Shown: positions 1-9,817, counted from the first letter of the stretch. The stretch: DNA of 64,000 bases from Sulfuricella sp035530375 (GCA_035530375.1 DATKUY010000007.1:1-64000); one strand, 5' to 3'. Translations and numbers: made by a program. The notes: generated by a model not told the origin, from the sequence alone.

Positions 1-1
1 C

Positions 2-3000
2 ACCGGGGTCTCGAACTTCACCCACGGCACCGGCTATCTGGACGGCAACGGCTTCGTCCATTACAACCCGTCAGCCAACTACTACGGCCCGGCGAGCTTC
101 AGCTACACGATTCAGGCGCCTACCGGGCAGACGGATACGGCGACGGTGGATATCAACCTGCTGAACGTGAACGATGCGCCGACGGCGACGGTGGATCAGC
201 ATGTGCGGGCGATTTATGGTTATGCCTCTATGGATACGACCTATGACGAGAATGGAAATCCGGTTTATACGCCGTCCAATCCGCAGTATTCACCGTACCA
301 AGGGTGTGATTATTCGGCTGAAGGTTGGCTTGCGTTTACTGGCTACCACAGTACACCCATCGAATATAAGGACATTGACGGCCCCAATGTTGGCACCGTT
401 GTTGCAAGCGATATCGACGATCCCAATGGGCCATTTACTTACAAGGTAATTGCCCAGCCGCAATTTGGTGATGTAGAGGTCGATGCAAACGGCGGTTTCC
501 ATTACTTCAGTTGGTCTGGTCCAAATACCCGATCGGGAAAGGATTTTGGGCCGACTGATCCCAATGCGGTCTATGGCAACACAGGGCCTAAAAATTCTGT
601 ATGGGTAAGCCCCCCTTTCCAAGATCCGTTTGCTGTCCAAGTAACCGATGCCCATGGTGCAAGCACCACGCTCCAGGTCAATTCCGTTCACTATGGCAAC
701 TACAACCCGAACCTCGGAAGCGGCGGTGGCGGCGGCGGTGGTTGCTGCCCGATTTCCATCGACCTCGATCGCAATGGCTTTGGCTTCAGTAACGTTGACG
801 ATTCGAATGTCTTTTTCGACATCAATGGGGACGGCTGGAAGGAAAAAGTGTCCTGGGTATCGCCCGGAGATGGCTTGCTTGCCTACGACGCGGACGGTAA
901 CGGCAAGATCGAAAGCGGTGCAGAGGTCTCTTTTGCTGCATACAAGACCGGAGCACAGTCCGACCTCGAAGGTTTGCGCGCATTCGACAGCAATAATGAT
1001 GGAATCTTTTCGGCAAGCGATGAGAAGTGGTCGAAGTTTGGTATTTGGCAGGATGCCAACCAGAACGGCGTAACCGATCCAGGCGAATTCAAGTCCCTGG
1101 ATGCGCTGGGGGTGGATTCGATCAACCTGACCAGCGACAACCAGTTTTCGGTAATTAATGGGACGACGGTACAGGGTGTTGCAAAAGTTACCATGACCGA
1201 TGGCTCTACCCTCGATGCAGCTGATTTTACTCTCCGCTACACTAACGACATCCTGGTCAACAACCCGGACGGCACCAGCCAAGTGGTGACCCGGTCCCCC
1301 TTCTCGCCCTCCGGTGAGGAGTTGAACGGCACCGACGGCAACGACTTGATCCTCGGCAAGACCGGTAACAACATCGTTAACGCCGGGGCGGGTGACGATG
1401 TGGTGATGGAGGATGGCGGCAACGATGTGATCGACGGCGGCGATGGCAACGACACCATCTACTCAGGCGCCGACAATGACCTGGTGATGGCCGGAGCGGG
1501 CGACGATGTCGTCTTCGCCGGGCTCGGCAACGACATGGTGCTGGGCGGCGACGGCAACGACGCGCTGTTCGGGGAGGGCGGCAACGACGTGATCTTCGGC
1601 GGCAAGGGCAACGACCTGATCTCGGGCGATAGCGGCAACGACGTGCTTTCCGGCGATGCCGGCGACGACCAGGTGTACGGCGGCTCCGGCAACGACGCCC
1701 TGTTCGGCGGTGCGGGCAATGACGAGCTGGCAGGCATGGACGGCTATGACCGGCTCGACGGCGGAGCCGGCAACGACCTGCTGGACGGCGGTGCGGACGC
1801 GGACGAGATGATTGGCGGCGCGGGCGACGACATCTACGTGGTGGACAACGCGGGCGATATCGTCACCGAAAATCCGGATGAAGGCATCGACACGGTACGA
1901 TCTTCAATCAGCTATGTCTTGGGCGCAAACCTGGAGAACCTTACTCTCACCGGCACGGAAAACCTGAGCGGTACCGGCAACGATGCCGACAATGTGCTGA
2001 TCGGTAATAGCGGCGCCAATACGCTCACGGCTGGGGCCGGCAACGATACCCTGGACGGCGGCTTGGGCGCCGACACCCTGATCGGCGGCACGGGCGACGA
2101 CATCTATGTGGTGGACAACGCCGCCGACATCGTGTTCGAACGCCCCGATGAAGGTACCGACACCGTCCTCAGCAGCGTGAGCTATGCCCTCACCGACAAC
2201 GTCGAGAATCTCGTGCTCACCGGTCGTTCAGCTATCGACGCTACCGGCAACACCCTCGATAACGTGCTCACCGGCAATGTCGCCGACAACATCCTCGATG
2301 GCGGGATCGGTGCGGACATCATGGCTGGGGGCCGGGGCAACGACACCTATGTCGTGGATAACACCGGCGACCGCACCATCGAACTGGCCAACGAGGGCGT
2401 CGATACGGTGGTCTCCAGCCTCTCCTGGACGCTGGCCGACAACGTCGAGAACCTCGTTCTCACGGGGACGGACAACCTGAGCGGCACCGGCAATGAATTG
2501 GACAATGTTCTCGTCGGTAATGCGGGAAATAATCGCATCGACGGTGGCCTGGGTGCGGATACGATGGCCGGCGGCGCGGGCGACGATGTTTATGTCGTCG
2601 ATAACACCAATGATGCGATCATCGAGGCCGCCAACGGGGGCAACGACAGCGTTTTCGCCTCGGCGAGCTACGCCCTGTCCGACAACGTCGAGAATCTTAC
2701 CCTCACCGGAATCGACGCCATCGACGGTAGCGGCAACGTCCTCGACAACGTGATCGTCGGCAACTCCGGCAATAACTTCCTCGACGGCGGGGCCGGCGCC
2801 GACGCGCTGACCGGCGGGGCCGGCAACGACACTTATGTCGTCGACAACGTCGGCGACACGGTTGCCGAACTGGCCGACGAGGGCATCGACACCGTCCGGT
2901 CCTCCATCGACTATGCCCTGGGCGCCAACGTCGAGAACCTCACCCTGACCGGTATGGCAGACCTGAATGGCACCGGCAACGAGCTCGACAACGTGATCGT

Positions 3001-6000
3001 CGGCAACGCCGGCAATAACGTGCTCCTGGGTGAGGCCGGCAACGATACGCTCTTCGGCAGCGGCGGCAACGATACTCTCGACGGCGGCACAGGGTCGGAC
3101 GTCATGGCGGGCGGTGCGGGCGACGATATCTACATCGTCGACAATGCCGGCGACCTCGTCGTCGAACAGTTCAACGCCGGCATTGACCACGTCTACTCCT
3201 CGATCAGCTACGTCCTGCCCGAGAACGTCGAGAATCTGACGCTGACCGGTACCGATGCGATTAACGGCAGCGGCAACGCCCTCGACAACGTCATCGTCGG
3301 CAACGTAGCGGCCAACGTTCTCGACGGCGGTATGGGCGCCGATACGTTGATCGGCGGTACGGGCGACGATACCTACATCGTCGACAATGCCGGCGACGTG
3401 GTGGTCGAGAATCTCAACGAAGGAAACGACAGTGTCTTCGCCTCGATGAGCTACGCCCTGTCCGACAACGTCGAGAATCTTACTCTCACCGGAACCGACG
3501 CCATTGACGGCAGCGGCAACGATCTGGACAACCTCATCGTCGGCAACGCGGCGAACAATGTCCTCGACGGCGGCGCCGGTGCCGACACTCTGATCGGCGG
3601 CGCGGGCGATGATACTTACATCGTCGACAACGTCAATGACACGGTAACGGAGCAGTCCGGCGAAGGTGTCGACACGGTGCTGTCCTCGGTGAGCTACGGC
3701 CTCTCGGCCAATGTCGAGAACCTCACCCTCACCGGCACCGAAAATCTCTCCGGCACCGGCAATAGCCTGGACAACGTTCTTATCGGCAATGCCGGCAATA
3801 ATGTGCTCCTGGGCGAAGCCGGCAACGACACGCTCTTCGGTAGTGGCGGGAATGATCTGCTTGACGGTGGCACGGGCGCGGATGCCATGGCGGGCGGTGT
3901 GGGCGACGACACCTATATCGTCGACAATGTCGGCGATGCGGTCACGGAGCTGGCCAGCGAGGGGTTCGATACGGTCTATTCCTCCATCGACTACACTCTT
4001 GGCGCCAATGTCGAGAATCTCTCGCTTACCGGTACGGATAACCTTTCCGGCGCCGGCAACGAGCTCGACAACACCATCCTCGGCAACGCCGGCAACAACT
4101 TCATCGACGGTGCCGCCGGGGCGGACAGCATGGCGGGCGGTGCGGGCGACGATATCTACATCGTCGACAATGCCGGCGACCTCGTCGTCGAACAATTCAA
4201 CGAGGGCCTCGACCATGTCTATTCATCAATCAGCTATGTGCTGCCGCAGAACGTTGAAAACCTGACGCTGACCAGCTTTGACGCCATAAATGGCACCGGC
4301 AACGATCTGGACAATATCATCGTCGGCAACGTCGCGAACAATGTCCTCGACGGCGGCGCCGGGGCCGACACCCTGATCGGCGGCGCGGGTGACGACACCT
4401 ACATCGTCGACAACGTCAATGACATGGTAACGGAGCAGTCCGGTGAAGGCATCGACACGGTGCTGTCCTCGGTGAGCTACGGCCTCTCGGCCAATGTCGA
4501 GAACCTCACCCTCACCGGTAGCGATGCTATCGACGGCACCGGCAACACCTTGGACAACATCATCATCGGCAACGGTGCAGACAACCGTCTTATCGGCAAT
4601 GCGGGCAACGACAGCCTGTTCGGCAACGCCGGAAACGATGTCCTCGATGGTGGTACGGGCAACGACATCCTCGATGGCGGCAGCGGCGACGATGTTTACC
4701 TCTGGCGCAAGGGTGACGGCCTCGACACGATTGCCGATACGGGCGGGAACGATACCGTCCAATTCGGCGATGCGCTCAATCTCGATAACCTGGCGCTGCG
4801 CGTGACCAGCGAGAATGGCATTCTCACTGCCCATGTGCGCGCCCTCGACGATTGTGGCTGCGAGATGGACGACCAGGGTTTCGATTTTGCCGTCGGGGTG
4901 GACGCCAACGGCGGTTATGTTTCGCCGATCGAGCAGTTCCGTCTCGCCGACGGGACATTGCTCACCTTCGACGACCTGCTGATCAAGACCGTGGTAACCC
5001 TGGTACGCCCCGGCCGCCAAGCCGACCACGACGGTGACGGCCATCATGGACATCACAGCGACTCCGGCAGGGGCTGGATTCATTCCGGAAAGGGCGACCA
5101 CGATTCCGGCTTCGGCACTGATAAGTACGAGGAAAACGATCCGCGGCTTAAACAGATACGCCTTACCGACGGTTCCCGGCTGCATTGGGACGACTTGCCG
5201 GGCGGCATCCTGGTGGCGACTGTCAACCCGAGAAACCGCACCGTGGTGACCGGGCGCAACGACGACATGATCTTCGGCAGCGCCAACAGCGAGACGATCT
5301 ACGCAGGAACCGGCAACGATATCGTTTTTGCCTCAGCGGGGAAGGATACGCTCTACGGGGAAGGCGGCAACGATGCGCTGCTGGGCGGGAATGGCGCCGA
5401 CACCCTGATCGGCGGCTGCGGTTACGACATCCTGTCCGGCGGAGAAGGTAAGGACGTCTTGATCGCGGGGGACGAAAATAACCTGCTTCTGGGCGGGAAT
5501 GGCAATGACCGGATTTTGGCCGGCGCCGGCAACGACTTCATTGCCGGCGGACGGGGAGACGACACGATCACCACCGGTGCCGGCGACAACACCGTGGCCT
5601 TCAACCGCGAGGATGGCCACGACACCATCCTGGCATCCGCCGGTGCCCACAATACCTTGTCCCTGGGCGAGGACCTGGAATACCGCGATCTCGGCTTCAT
5701 GCGCTCGGGCGATGACCTGGTGCTCGATGCCGGCCATCACGACGCCATCACCTTTAAAGACTGGTATGCCTCGCCGGATAATCGCACCTTCTTCACGCTG
5801 CAGACGATCGAGGAAAAAAGTGATGACTGGGATGATTGGCACATCTCGTCGGACAAATCCGCTTTCGTTACGCATCATATGATCAACAAGGCCGGCACCG
5901 ATACTGTTTACGACAAGAAGGTGGATCTCTTCGACTTCCAGAAGCTGGTCGATTCCTTTGATCATGCCCGTGCGGCGAATCCGGGGTTGACGCGCTGGAA

Positions 6001-6211
6001 CCTGATGAATGGCTTGCTTGACGCGCATCTTGGCGGTAGCGACAATGCGGCGCTGGGCGGCGAATTCGCCTACGAATACGGCCAGTCTGGTTCGCTCGCC
6101 CAAGTCGGCATCTCGGCGGCGCAGACGGCGCTCAAGGATTCCGGATTCGGCGGTATGCAGACGCTGAAACCGTTCCAGGGGTTGACCGCAGAGATTGCCA
6201 TCGGGCGTTAA
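2..6211 (+). CDS. Giant RTX / cadherin-like secreted calcium-binding protein (5' partial)
   Basis: The reading frame is open from the first bases of the window, so the gene begins upstream; about 2,069 residues are visible. The first ~200 residues look like cadherin/Ig-like (tandem-95 type) repeats. A glycine run ending in Cys-Cys (near nt 720-750) leads into EF-hand/dockerin-like Ca loops (DADGNGKIESG near nt 890, FDSNNDGIF near nt 980, DANQNGVTDPGE near nt 1050). Classical RTX nonapeptides (GGxGxDxLx) run from about nt 1320 to 1830. Eleven units of about 81 or 99 residues follow, each starting GDDxYxVDN and containing ENLTLTG, to about nt 4690. After a His/Asp/Gly-rich insert (nt 5015-5110) come more nonapeptides (nt 5250-5600) and a non-repetitive C-terminus. 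Such proteins are exported uncleaved by type I secretion and fold on extracellular Ca. The downstream acyltransferase-like and HlyD-like genes fit that. Adhesin, S-layer-like or toxin roles cannot be separated. Confidence 0.9.
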   Translation, partial: TGVSNFTHGTGYLDGNGFVHYNPSANYYGPASFSYTIQAPTGQTDTATVDINLLNVNDAPTATVDQHVRAIYGYASMDTTYDENGNPVYTPSNPQYSPYQGCDYSAEGWLAFTGYHSTPIEYKDIDGPNVGTVVASDIDDPNGPFTYKVIAQPQFGDVEVDANGGFHYFSWSGPNTRSGKDFGPTDPNAVYGNTGPKNSVWVSPPFQDPFAVQVTDAHGASTTLQVNSVHYGNYNPNLGSGGGGGGGCCPISIDLDRNGFGFSNVDDSNVFFDINGDGWKEKVSWVSPGDGLLAYDADGNGKIESGAEVSFAAYKTGAQSDLEGLRAFDSNNDGIFSASDEKWSKFGIWQDANQNGVTDPGEFKSLDALGVDSINLTSDNQFSVINGTTVQGVAKVTMTDGSTLDAADFTLRYTNDILVNNPDGTSQVVTRSPFSPSGEELNGTDGNDLILGKTGNNIVNAGAGDDVVMEDGGNDVIDGGDGNDTIYSGADNDLVMAGAGDDVVFAGLGNDMVLGGDGNDALFGEGGNDVIFGGKGNDLISGDSGNDVLSGDAGDDQVYGGSGNDALFGGAGNDELAGMDGYDRLDGGAGNDLLDGGADADEMIGGAGDDIYVVDNAGDIVTENPDEGIDTVRSSISYVLGANLENLTLTGTENLSGTGNDADNVLIGNSGANTLTAGAGNDTLDGGLGADTLIGGTGDDIYVVDNAADIVFERPDEGTDTVLSSVSYALTDNVENLVLTGRSAIDATGNTLDNVLTGNVADNILDGGIGADIMAGGRGNDTYVVDNTGDRTIELANEGVDTVVSSLSWTLADNVENLVLTGTDNLSGTGNELDNVLVGNAGNNRIDGGLGADTMAGGAGDDVYVVDNTNDAIIEAANGGNDSVFASASYALSDNVENLTLTGIDAIDGSGNVLDNVIVGNSGNNFLDGGAGADALTGGAGNDTYVVDNVGDTVAELADEGIDTVRSSIDYALGANVENLTLTGMADLNGTGNELDNVIVGNAGNNVLLGEAGNDTLFGSGGNDTLDGGTGSDVMAGGAGDDIYIVDNAGDLVVEQFNAGIDHVYSSISYVLPENVENLTLTGTDAINGSGNALDNVIVGNVAANVLDGGMGADTLIGGTGDDTYIVDNAGDVVVENLNEGNDSVFASMSYALSDNVENLTLTGTDAIDGSGNDLDNLIVGNAANNVLDGGAGADTLIGGAGDDTYIVDNVNDTVTEQSGEGVDTVLSSVSYGLSANVENLTLTGTENLSGTGNSLDNVLIGNAGNNVLLGEAGNDTLFGSGGNDLLDGGTGADAMAGGVGDDTYIVDNVGDAVTELASEGFDTVYSSIDYTLGANVENLSLTGTDNLSGAGNELDNTILGNAGNNFIDGAAGADSMAGGAGDDIYIVDNAGDLVVEQFNEGLDHVYSSISYVLPQNVENLTLTSFDAINGTGNDLDNIIVGNVANNVLDGGAGADTLIGGAGDDTYIVDNVNDMVTEQSGEGIDTVLSSVSYGLSANVENLTLTGSDAIDGTGNTLDNIIIGNGADNRLIGNAGNDSLFGNAGNDVLDGGTGNDILDGGSGDDVYLWRKGDGLDTIADTGGNDTVQFGDALNLDNLALRVTSENGILTAHVRALDDCGCEMDDQGFDFAVGVDANGGYVSPIEQFRLADGTLLTFDDLLIKTVVTLVRPGRQADHDGDGHHGHHSDSGRGWIHSGKGDHDSGFGTDKYEENDPRLKQIRLTDGSRLHWDDLPGGILVATVNPRNRTVVTGRNDDMIFGSANSETIYAGTGNDIVFASAGKDTLYGEGGNDALLGGNGADTLIGGCGYDILSGGEGKDVLIAGDENNLLLGGNGNDRILAGAGNDFIAGGRGDDTITTGAGDNTVAFNREDGHDTILASAGAHNTLSLGEDLEYRDLGFMRSGDDLVLDAGHHDAITFKDWYASPDNRTFFTLQTIEEKSDDWDDWHISSDKSAFVTHHMINKAGTDTVYDKKVDLFDFQKLVDSFDHARAANPGLTRWNLMNGLLDAHLGGSDNAALGGEFAYEYGQSGSLAQVGISAAQTALKDSGFGGMQTLKPFQGLTAEIAIGR
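1822..4690 (+). repeat. Eleven tandem units (about 243 or 297 bp) inside the RTX gene
   Basis: Each unit encodes GDDxYxVDN, then a EGxDxVxSSxSY segment, ENLTLTG, a SGTGNxLDN segment and one or three RTX nonapeptides. Units 5 and 8 carry an extra pair of nonapeptides (VLLGEAGNDTLFGSGGND). At the DNA level units 6 and 10, and units 8 and 11, are nearly identical over long stretches, for example nt 3109-3175 against nt 4132-4200. This implies recent block duplication or gene conversion. Confidence 0.85.
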
Positions 6212-6286
6212 ATGCATGTCCCGGCCGCACTGCTGCAACGCGACTGGGGTTCTCTTTTGAAAAAGTTATCGAACCAGGAGCGACAC

Positions 6287-6754
6287 ATGAACATGAATGC
6301 GCAACAACTCCAGGAGGCCAAGGCCTCCCTGAAAAAACTCCCCATGCTGGGCCCCGCCCTTTGGCTGTTTGCACGGGACGAACGGAAAAAATTCACCTTC
6401 ATCGCCGACCAGGACTGGCTGGTCATGCCGCCGCTCATCCTCGATCAGTGCAAGCTCTACATGAAGGACGAAATTCCCTGGGCGTTCTGCACCTGGGCTT
6501 TCGTCAATGACCAGGTCGACGAGCGTCTCAGTGCATCCATTCCCAAGATCGCACCCCATGAATGGAAATCGGGTGAGCATCTTTGGTTGGTCGATGTCGT
6601 TGCACCCTTCGGCGGTGCTGCCGAAATCATTATCGATTTGCAGAAGACGGCTTTCGACGGTAAAGCCTTCAAAGCGCTGACGCCGCAACCGAATGGAAGT
6701 TTTGTCGTGGAAAACCACCCGGCAGTTGCGCCCCAGGCGGGAAGTGGCCAGTAG
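6287..6754 (+). CDS. HlyC-like toxin-activating lysine acyltransferase family protein
   Basis: The 155-residue product resembles the HlyC/RTX-toxin acyltransferase family, which moves an acyl chain from acyl-ACP to lysines of an RTX protein in the cytoplasm. Family landmarks are visible: LGPALWLFARD near the N-terminus, PWAFCTWAFVND in the middle and WLVDVVAPFGG, whose Asp matches the catalytic Asp of HlyC. The catalytic His of HlyC (SPLHRNW) appears to be replaced; the matching stretch reads RDERKKF. The ATG at 6287 is preferred over the upstream in-frame ATG at 6212 because AGGAG lies 6 nt before it. It sits between the RTX gene and hlyD-like gene on the same strand. The family call is fairly firm; enzymatic activity is doubtful until the His replacement is assessed. 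Confidence 0.75.
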   Translation: MNMNAQQLQEAKASLKKLPMLGPALWLFARDERKKFTFIADQDWLVMPPLILDQCKLYMKDEIPWAFCTWAFVNDQVDERLSASIPKIAPHEWKSGEHLWLVDVVAPFGGAAEIIIDLQKTAFDGKAFKALTPQPNGSFVVENHPAVAPQAGSGQ

Positions 6755-6790
6755 TTAGCTAAATCGTACTTTTGCAATGAAAGGAATGAT

Positions 6791-8152
6791 ATGGCTCGCG
6801 CGCCCACGGCACTGAACCCGGACGTCCTGGATTTCGCACCGGGCCTCCTCGCCATCCAGGAAAGCCCGCCGGCAAAGCTGCCCAGGACGGTGATGTATAC
6901 CGTCCTGGCGCTCTTTCTCATCATGCTGGCCTGGGCCATCTTCGGCAAGCTGGACATTATCGCCAGCGCCGAGGGACGGCTTGTGCCGCAGACCTACGTC
7001 AAGATTGTCCAGCCGGCGGAAGCCGGGATCGTTCAGGATATCCTGGTGCAGGAGGGCCAAGCGGTCGAGGCCGGGCAGGTGCTGATGCGCATGGATACCA
7101 AGCTCACGGAGGCCGACGCGAAAACCATCCGGAACGAACTCAATCTCAAGTCCCTCATATTGCGCCGTGCCGATGCCGAACTCGCCGGGCGTCCCATGAT
7201 GAGGCGCAAGGAAGACAAGTCGGAGCTTTACGGACAAGTGGAAAACCAGTATCGCGCCCATCGCCAGGCCTATCTCGATGCCGTTGGCCAGGAGAAAGAC
7301 GCCCTCAACAAAGCACGGTATGACCTCAGGTCTGCCCAGGAAACGCTCTCCAAGTTGCAGCAGGTCGTTCCCGTCTACCAGAAAAGCGCGGCGGCCTACG
7401 AAAAACTGGCGAAAGAGAATTTCGTCAGCCAACTGGCTGCACAGGAAAAAGTGCGCGACAAGATCGAGAAGGAGCAGGACCTGAAAGCGCAGGAGTCCAT
7501 CGTAGCGAGCCTCAAGTCCACCGTTTCCGCCTCCGAGAAGAAGCTTGCGCAGATTACCTCCAACTACAAAAGCCAGTTGCAGAACGAGCGGGTAGACACC
7601 GAGTCCCAGCACCAGAAGCTCCAGCAGGACTGGGCCAAGATCGAACACAAGTCCGACCTGCTGGAACTGAGGGCGCCACAAGCCGGGATCATCAAGGATT
7701 TGGCGACCCATACCCGAGGCACGGTGGTTTCGCCGGGGACGGTGATGATGACCCTGGTTCCCCATGACGAGCCGTTGCTGGCGGAGATATTGGTCAAGAA
7801 CGAGGATGTCGGCTTCGTCTACCCGAACCAGAAAACCAGGATCAAGCTCGCCGCCTATCCGTTCCAGAAATACGGCATGATCGAAGGCACGGTGATTAAT
7901 GTCGGTGCCGATGCCAGCGATGGCGCCCAGTCCGCGGCGGACAAGGGCAAGGATCAGAAAGCCGCACCGCAGCTCACCTACAAGGCGCTTGTCCGCTTAG
8001 GGGCGCAGTCCCTTGAGATCGAAGGCGAGAAACTCCGGCTTTCGCCGGGCATGCAGGTGGTCGCGGAAATCCACCAGGGAAGGCGCACGGTGATGGAATA
8101 CCTGCTCTCGCCGGTGCAGAAGGCGTTTCATGAGGCGGGGAGGGAGCGCTAG
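6791..8152 (+). CDS. HlyD-family type I secretion periplasmic adaptor
   Basis: The 453-residue protein has a short cytoplasmic N-terminus, one membrane segment (about residues 34-54, TVMYTVLALFLIMLAWAIFG), a lipoyl-like half-motif (VQPAEAGIVQDILVQEGQ), a long coiled-coil hairpin (about residues 120-290), the second lipoyl half (LRAPQAGIIKDLATHTRG) and a beta-barrel C-terminus. This is the membrane-fusion protein layout of type I secretion, linking an inner-membrane ABC transporter to TolC. GAAAGGAAT lies before its ATG, 36 nt after the acyltransferase-like gene, so co-transcription with the RTX gene is likely. The ABC transporter is not downstream; it may lie upstream of the window or elsewhere. 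Confidence 0.9.
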   Translation: MARAPTALNPDVLDFAPGLLAIQESPPAKLPRTVMYTVLALFLIMLAWAIFGKLDIIASAEGRLVPQTYVKIVQPAEAGIVQDILVQEGQAVEAGQVLMRMDTKLTEADAKTIRNELNLKSLILRRADAELAGRPMMRRKEDKSELYGQVENQYRAHRQAYLDAVGQEKDALNKARYDLRSAQETLSKLQQVVPVYQKSAAAYEKLAKENFVSQLAAQEKVRDKIEKEQDLKAQESIVASLKSTVSASEKKLAQITSNYKSQLQNERVDTESQHQKLQQDWAKIEHKSDLLELRAPQAGIIKDLATHTRGTVVSPGTVMMTLVPHDEPLLAEILVKNEDVGFVYPNQKTRIKLAAYPFQKYGMIEGTVINVGADASDGAQSAADKGKDQKAAPQLTYKALVRLGAQSLEIEGEKLRLSPGMQVVAEIHQGRRTVMEYLLSPVQKAFHEAGRER

Positions 8153-8159
8153 CGCGCCC

Positions 8160-8341
8160 AGTGTTGCTGGCGGGTTATCGCACGCCTAACACTGCCTGGT
8201 AAGCCGCCAGCAGCAAGCGTAGCCTGGATGTAATGAAATGGAAGCCGGGATTTCGGCGGGCGCTCCCGGATTGCGCTGTGCTTCATCCGGGCTACTTGCT
8301 ACTTGCTGGAAGGCAGGATTGGCCCTCGGCCATAACCCGCC
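8160..8341. repeat. Cluster of palindromic intergenic repeats
   Basis: Between the convergent hlyD-like and glgA genes there are nested inverted repeats. TTGCTGGCGG (8164-8173) pairs with CCGCCAGCA (8204-8212). GTAGCCTGGATG (8219-8230) pairs with CATCCGGGCTAC (8284-8295) around a smaller CCGGGA/TCCCGG pair. The end of the region reads, on the minus strand, GTAGGGCGGGTTATGG. Such GTAGCCCGGATG and GTAGGGCGGGTTA motifs are familiar dispersed repeats in proteobacteria. They may also serve as a bidirectional terminator. Confidence 0.6.
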
Positions 8342-9793
8342 CTACATGGATCGGTAAAGTTCGAGATATTTCTCGGCGCTTTTTTCCCAACTGAAATCCC
8401 GCTTCATGCCGTTGCGCTGAATCTGGCGCCAGACTTTCTTGTCACGGTAGGCGGCGAGTGCGCGTTTGATGCAGCCGTGAAAGTCCGCCGCTGTTCCCTG
8501 CTCGAAAACGAAGCCGGTTACTCCGTCTTCCACCGTGTCCGCCAGTCCGCCGGTGGCATGCACTATCGGCGGGGTGCCGTAGCGCTGGCTGTACATCTGG
8601 TTCAGGCCGCAGGGCTCGAAGCGCGACGGCATCAGGAACATGTCCGCACCGGCTTCGATCAGGTGCGACAGCTCCTCGTTGAAGCCGATCATGATGCCGA
8701 CGCTGCCCGGGTGCGCCTTGGCGAGTTGCCGGAAGCCGTTTTCCAGGGTGGCATCGCCCGTTCCCAGCAGCACGATTTGCACCGGTTCCTGCAGCAATTG
8801 CGGGGCGATCTCCAGCAGCAGGTCTCCGCCCTTTTGATGGGTGATGCGGCTGATCATGCCGAGCAGCGGGATGTCCGGGTCGAGCGCCAGCCCCATTTTC
8901 CGCTGCAGGGCGCGTTTGTTGGCGGCCTTGCCGGCCAGATGGACGACATCGTAAGGTTTTGCCAGGCGCGGGTCGGCGGCGGGGTTCCAGTCGTCCATGT
9001 CGATGCCGTTGACGATGCCGGTGAGGCGGGCGTGGCGCCGGGCGAGCAAGCCCTGCATGCCGAAGCCGAGCGGTTCCTGCTGGATTTCCCGTGCGTAGTT
9101 GGGGCTTACCGTGGTGATGTGGTCGGCGTAGTACAGCCCGGCCTTGAGGAATGAGAAGTTGCCGTAATATTCCACCCCTTCGATGCTGAAGCTTTCCGGC
9201 GGCAGGCCGACCTGGGTAAAGGTTTTTGCCGGAAAGATGCCCTGGAAGGCCAGGTTGTGGATGGTCATCACCGTCGCCGCATTCCTGCCCGGCGCAAAGT
9301 GCAGCAGGGCGGGTGCGAGGCCGCTCTGCCAGTCGTTGCAATGGACGATGTCGGGGCGGAAGGAAAGGGGCGAAGCCTCGCTGCCGAGGATCGCGGCAAC
9401 TCTGGACAGCAGGGCGAAGCGCCGGTCGTTATCCGGCCAGTCGGTGCCGGATTGATCCTGGTATGGGCTGCCGTCGCGCTGATAGAGTGCGGGGCAATCG
9501 ATAATCAGCAACGGCACGCCGCTTCCCGGTAGCGAGGCCGATAGCAGCCGCACTTCAGCGGCTTCGGGCAGGCCGCGAAAAACGTGGCGCAGACGCTTGT
9601 TTTTGGCGCCGGCGAGCACTTTCGGGTAGCCCGGCACCAACACCCGGATTTCGCTGCCCAGCTCGCGCAGGGTGGCGGGAAGTGAGCCGCTGATGTCGGC
9701 CAGTCCGCCGGTTTTGATCAGGGGGTAGATTTCAGGAGTGACGAAAAGAACTTTCAAGGATGTTTTTGGATTTTTTGTGCTTGGGGCTCGCAT
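8342..9793 (-). CDS. glgA: Glycogen synthase (ADP-glucose type, GT5)
   Basis: The 483-residue protein extends alpha-1,4-glucan using ADP-glucose. The N-terminal KVLFVTPEIYPLIKTGGLAD contains the KTGGL ADP-glucose-binding motif. Typical GT5 segments follow (HNLAFQG, a hydrophobic segment, SRITHQKGGDLL, and the C-terminal EPCGLNQMYSQRYGTPPIVHATGGLADTV region split over the active site). GTG (9802) and ATG (9799) codons lie just upstream in frame, but AAAGG is placed about 9 nt before the ATG at 9793, so that start is preferred. It is the minus-strand partner of the glgB/pgi/glgC group. A TATAAT-like -10 lies upstream (9818-9823). Confidence 0.95.
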   Translation of the reverse strand: MRAPSTKNPKTSLKVLFVTPEIYPLIKTGGLADISGSLPATLRELGSEIRVLVPGYPKVLAGAKNKRLRHVFRGLPEAAEVRLLSASLPGSGVPLLIIDCPALYQRDGSPYQDQSGTDWPDNDRRFALLSRVAAILGSEASPLSFRPDIVHCNDWQSGLAPALLHFAPGRNAATVMTIHNLAFQGIFPAKTFTQVGLPPESFSIEGVEYYGNFSFLKAGLYYADHITTVSPNYAREIQQEPLGFGMQGLLARRHARLTGIVNGIDMDDWNPAADPRLAKPYDVVHLAGKAANKRALQRKMGLALDPDIPLLGMISRITHQKGGDLLLEIAPQLLQEPVQIVLLGTGDATLENGFRQLAKAHPGSVGIMIGFNEELSHLIEAGADMFLMPSRFEPCGLNQMYSQRYGTPPIVHATGGLADTVEDGVTGFVFEQGTAADFHGCIKRALAAYRDKKVWRQIQRNGMKRDFSWEKSAEKYLELYRSM

Positions 9794-9817
9794 GAGCATC
9801 ACCTTTAATTTTGGGGA

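Noticed and set aside
2228..4216. A 662-codon open frame on the minus strand opposite the RTX repeats
   Set aside because: It mirrors the repeat periodicity of the RTX gene and has no domain pattern; GC-rich repeats keep antisense frames open.
1822..4690. CRISPR-like or non-coding tandem repeats
   Set aside because: The units are coding, in frame and of protein-repeat length (81-99 residues).
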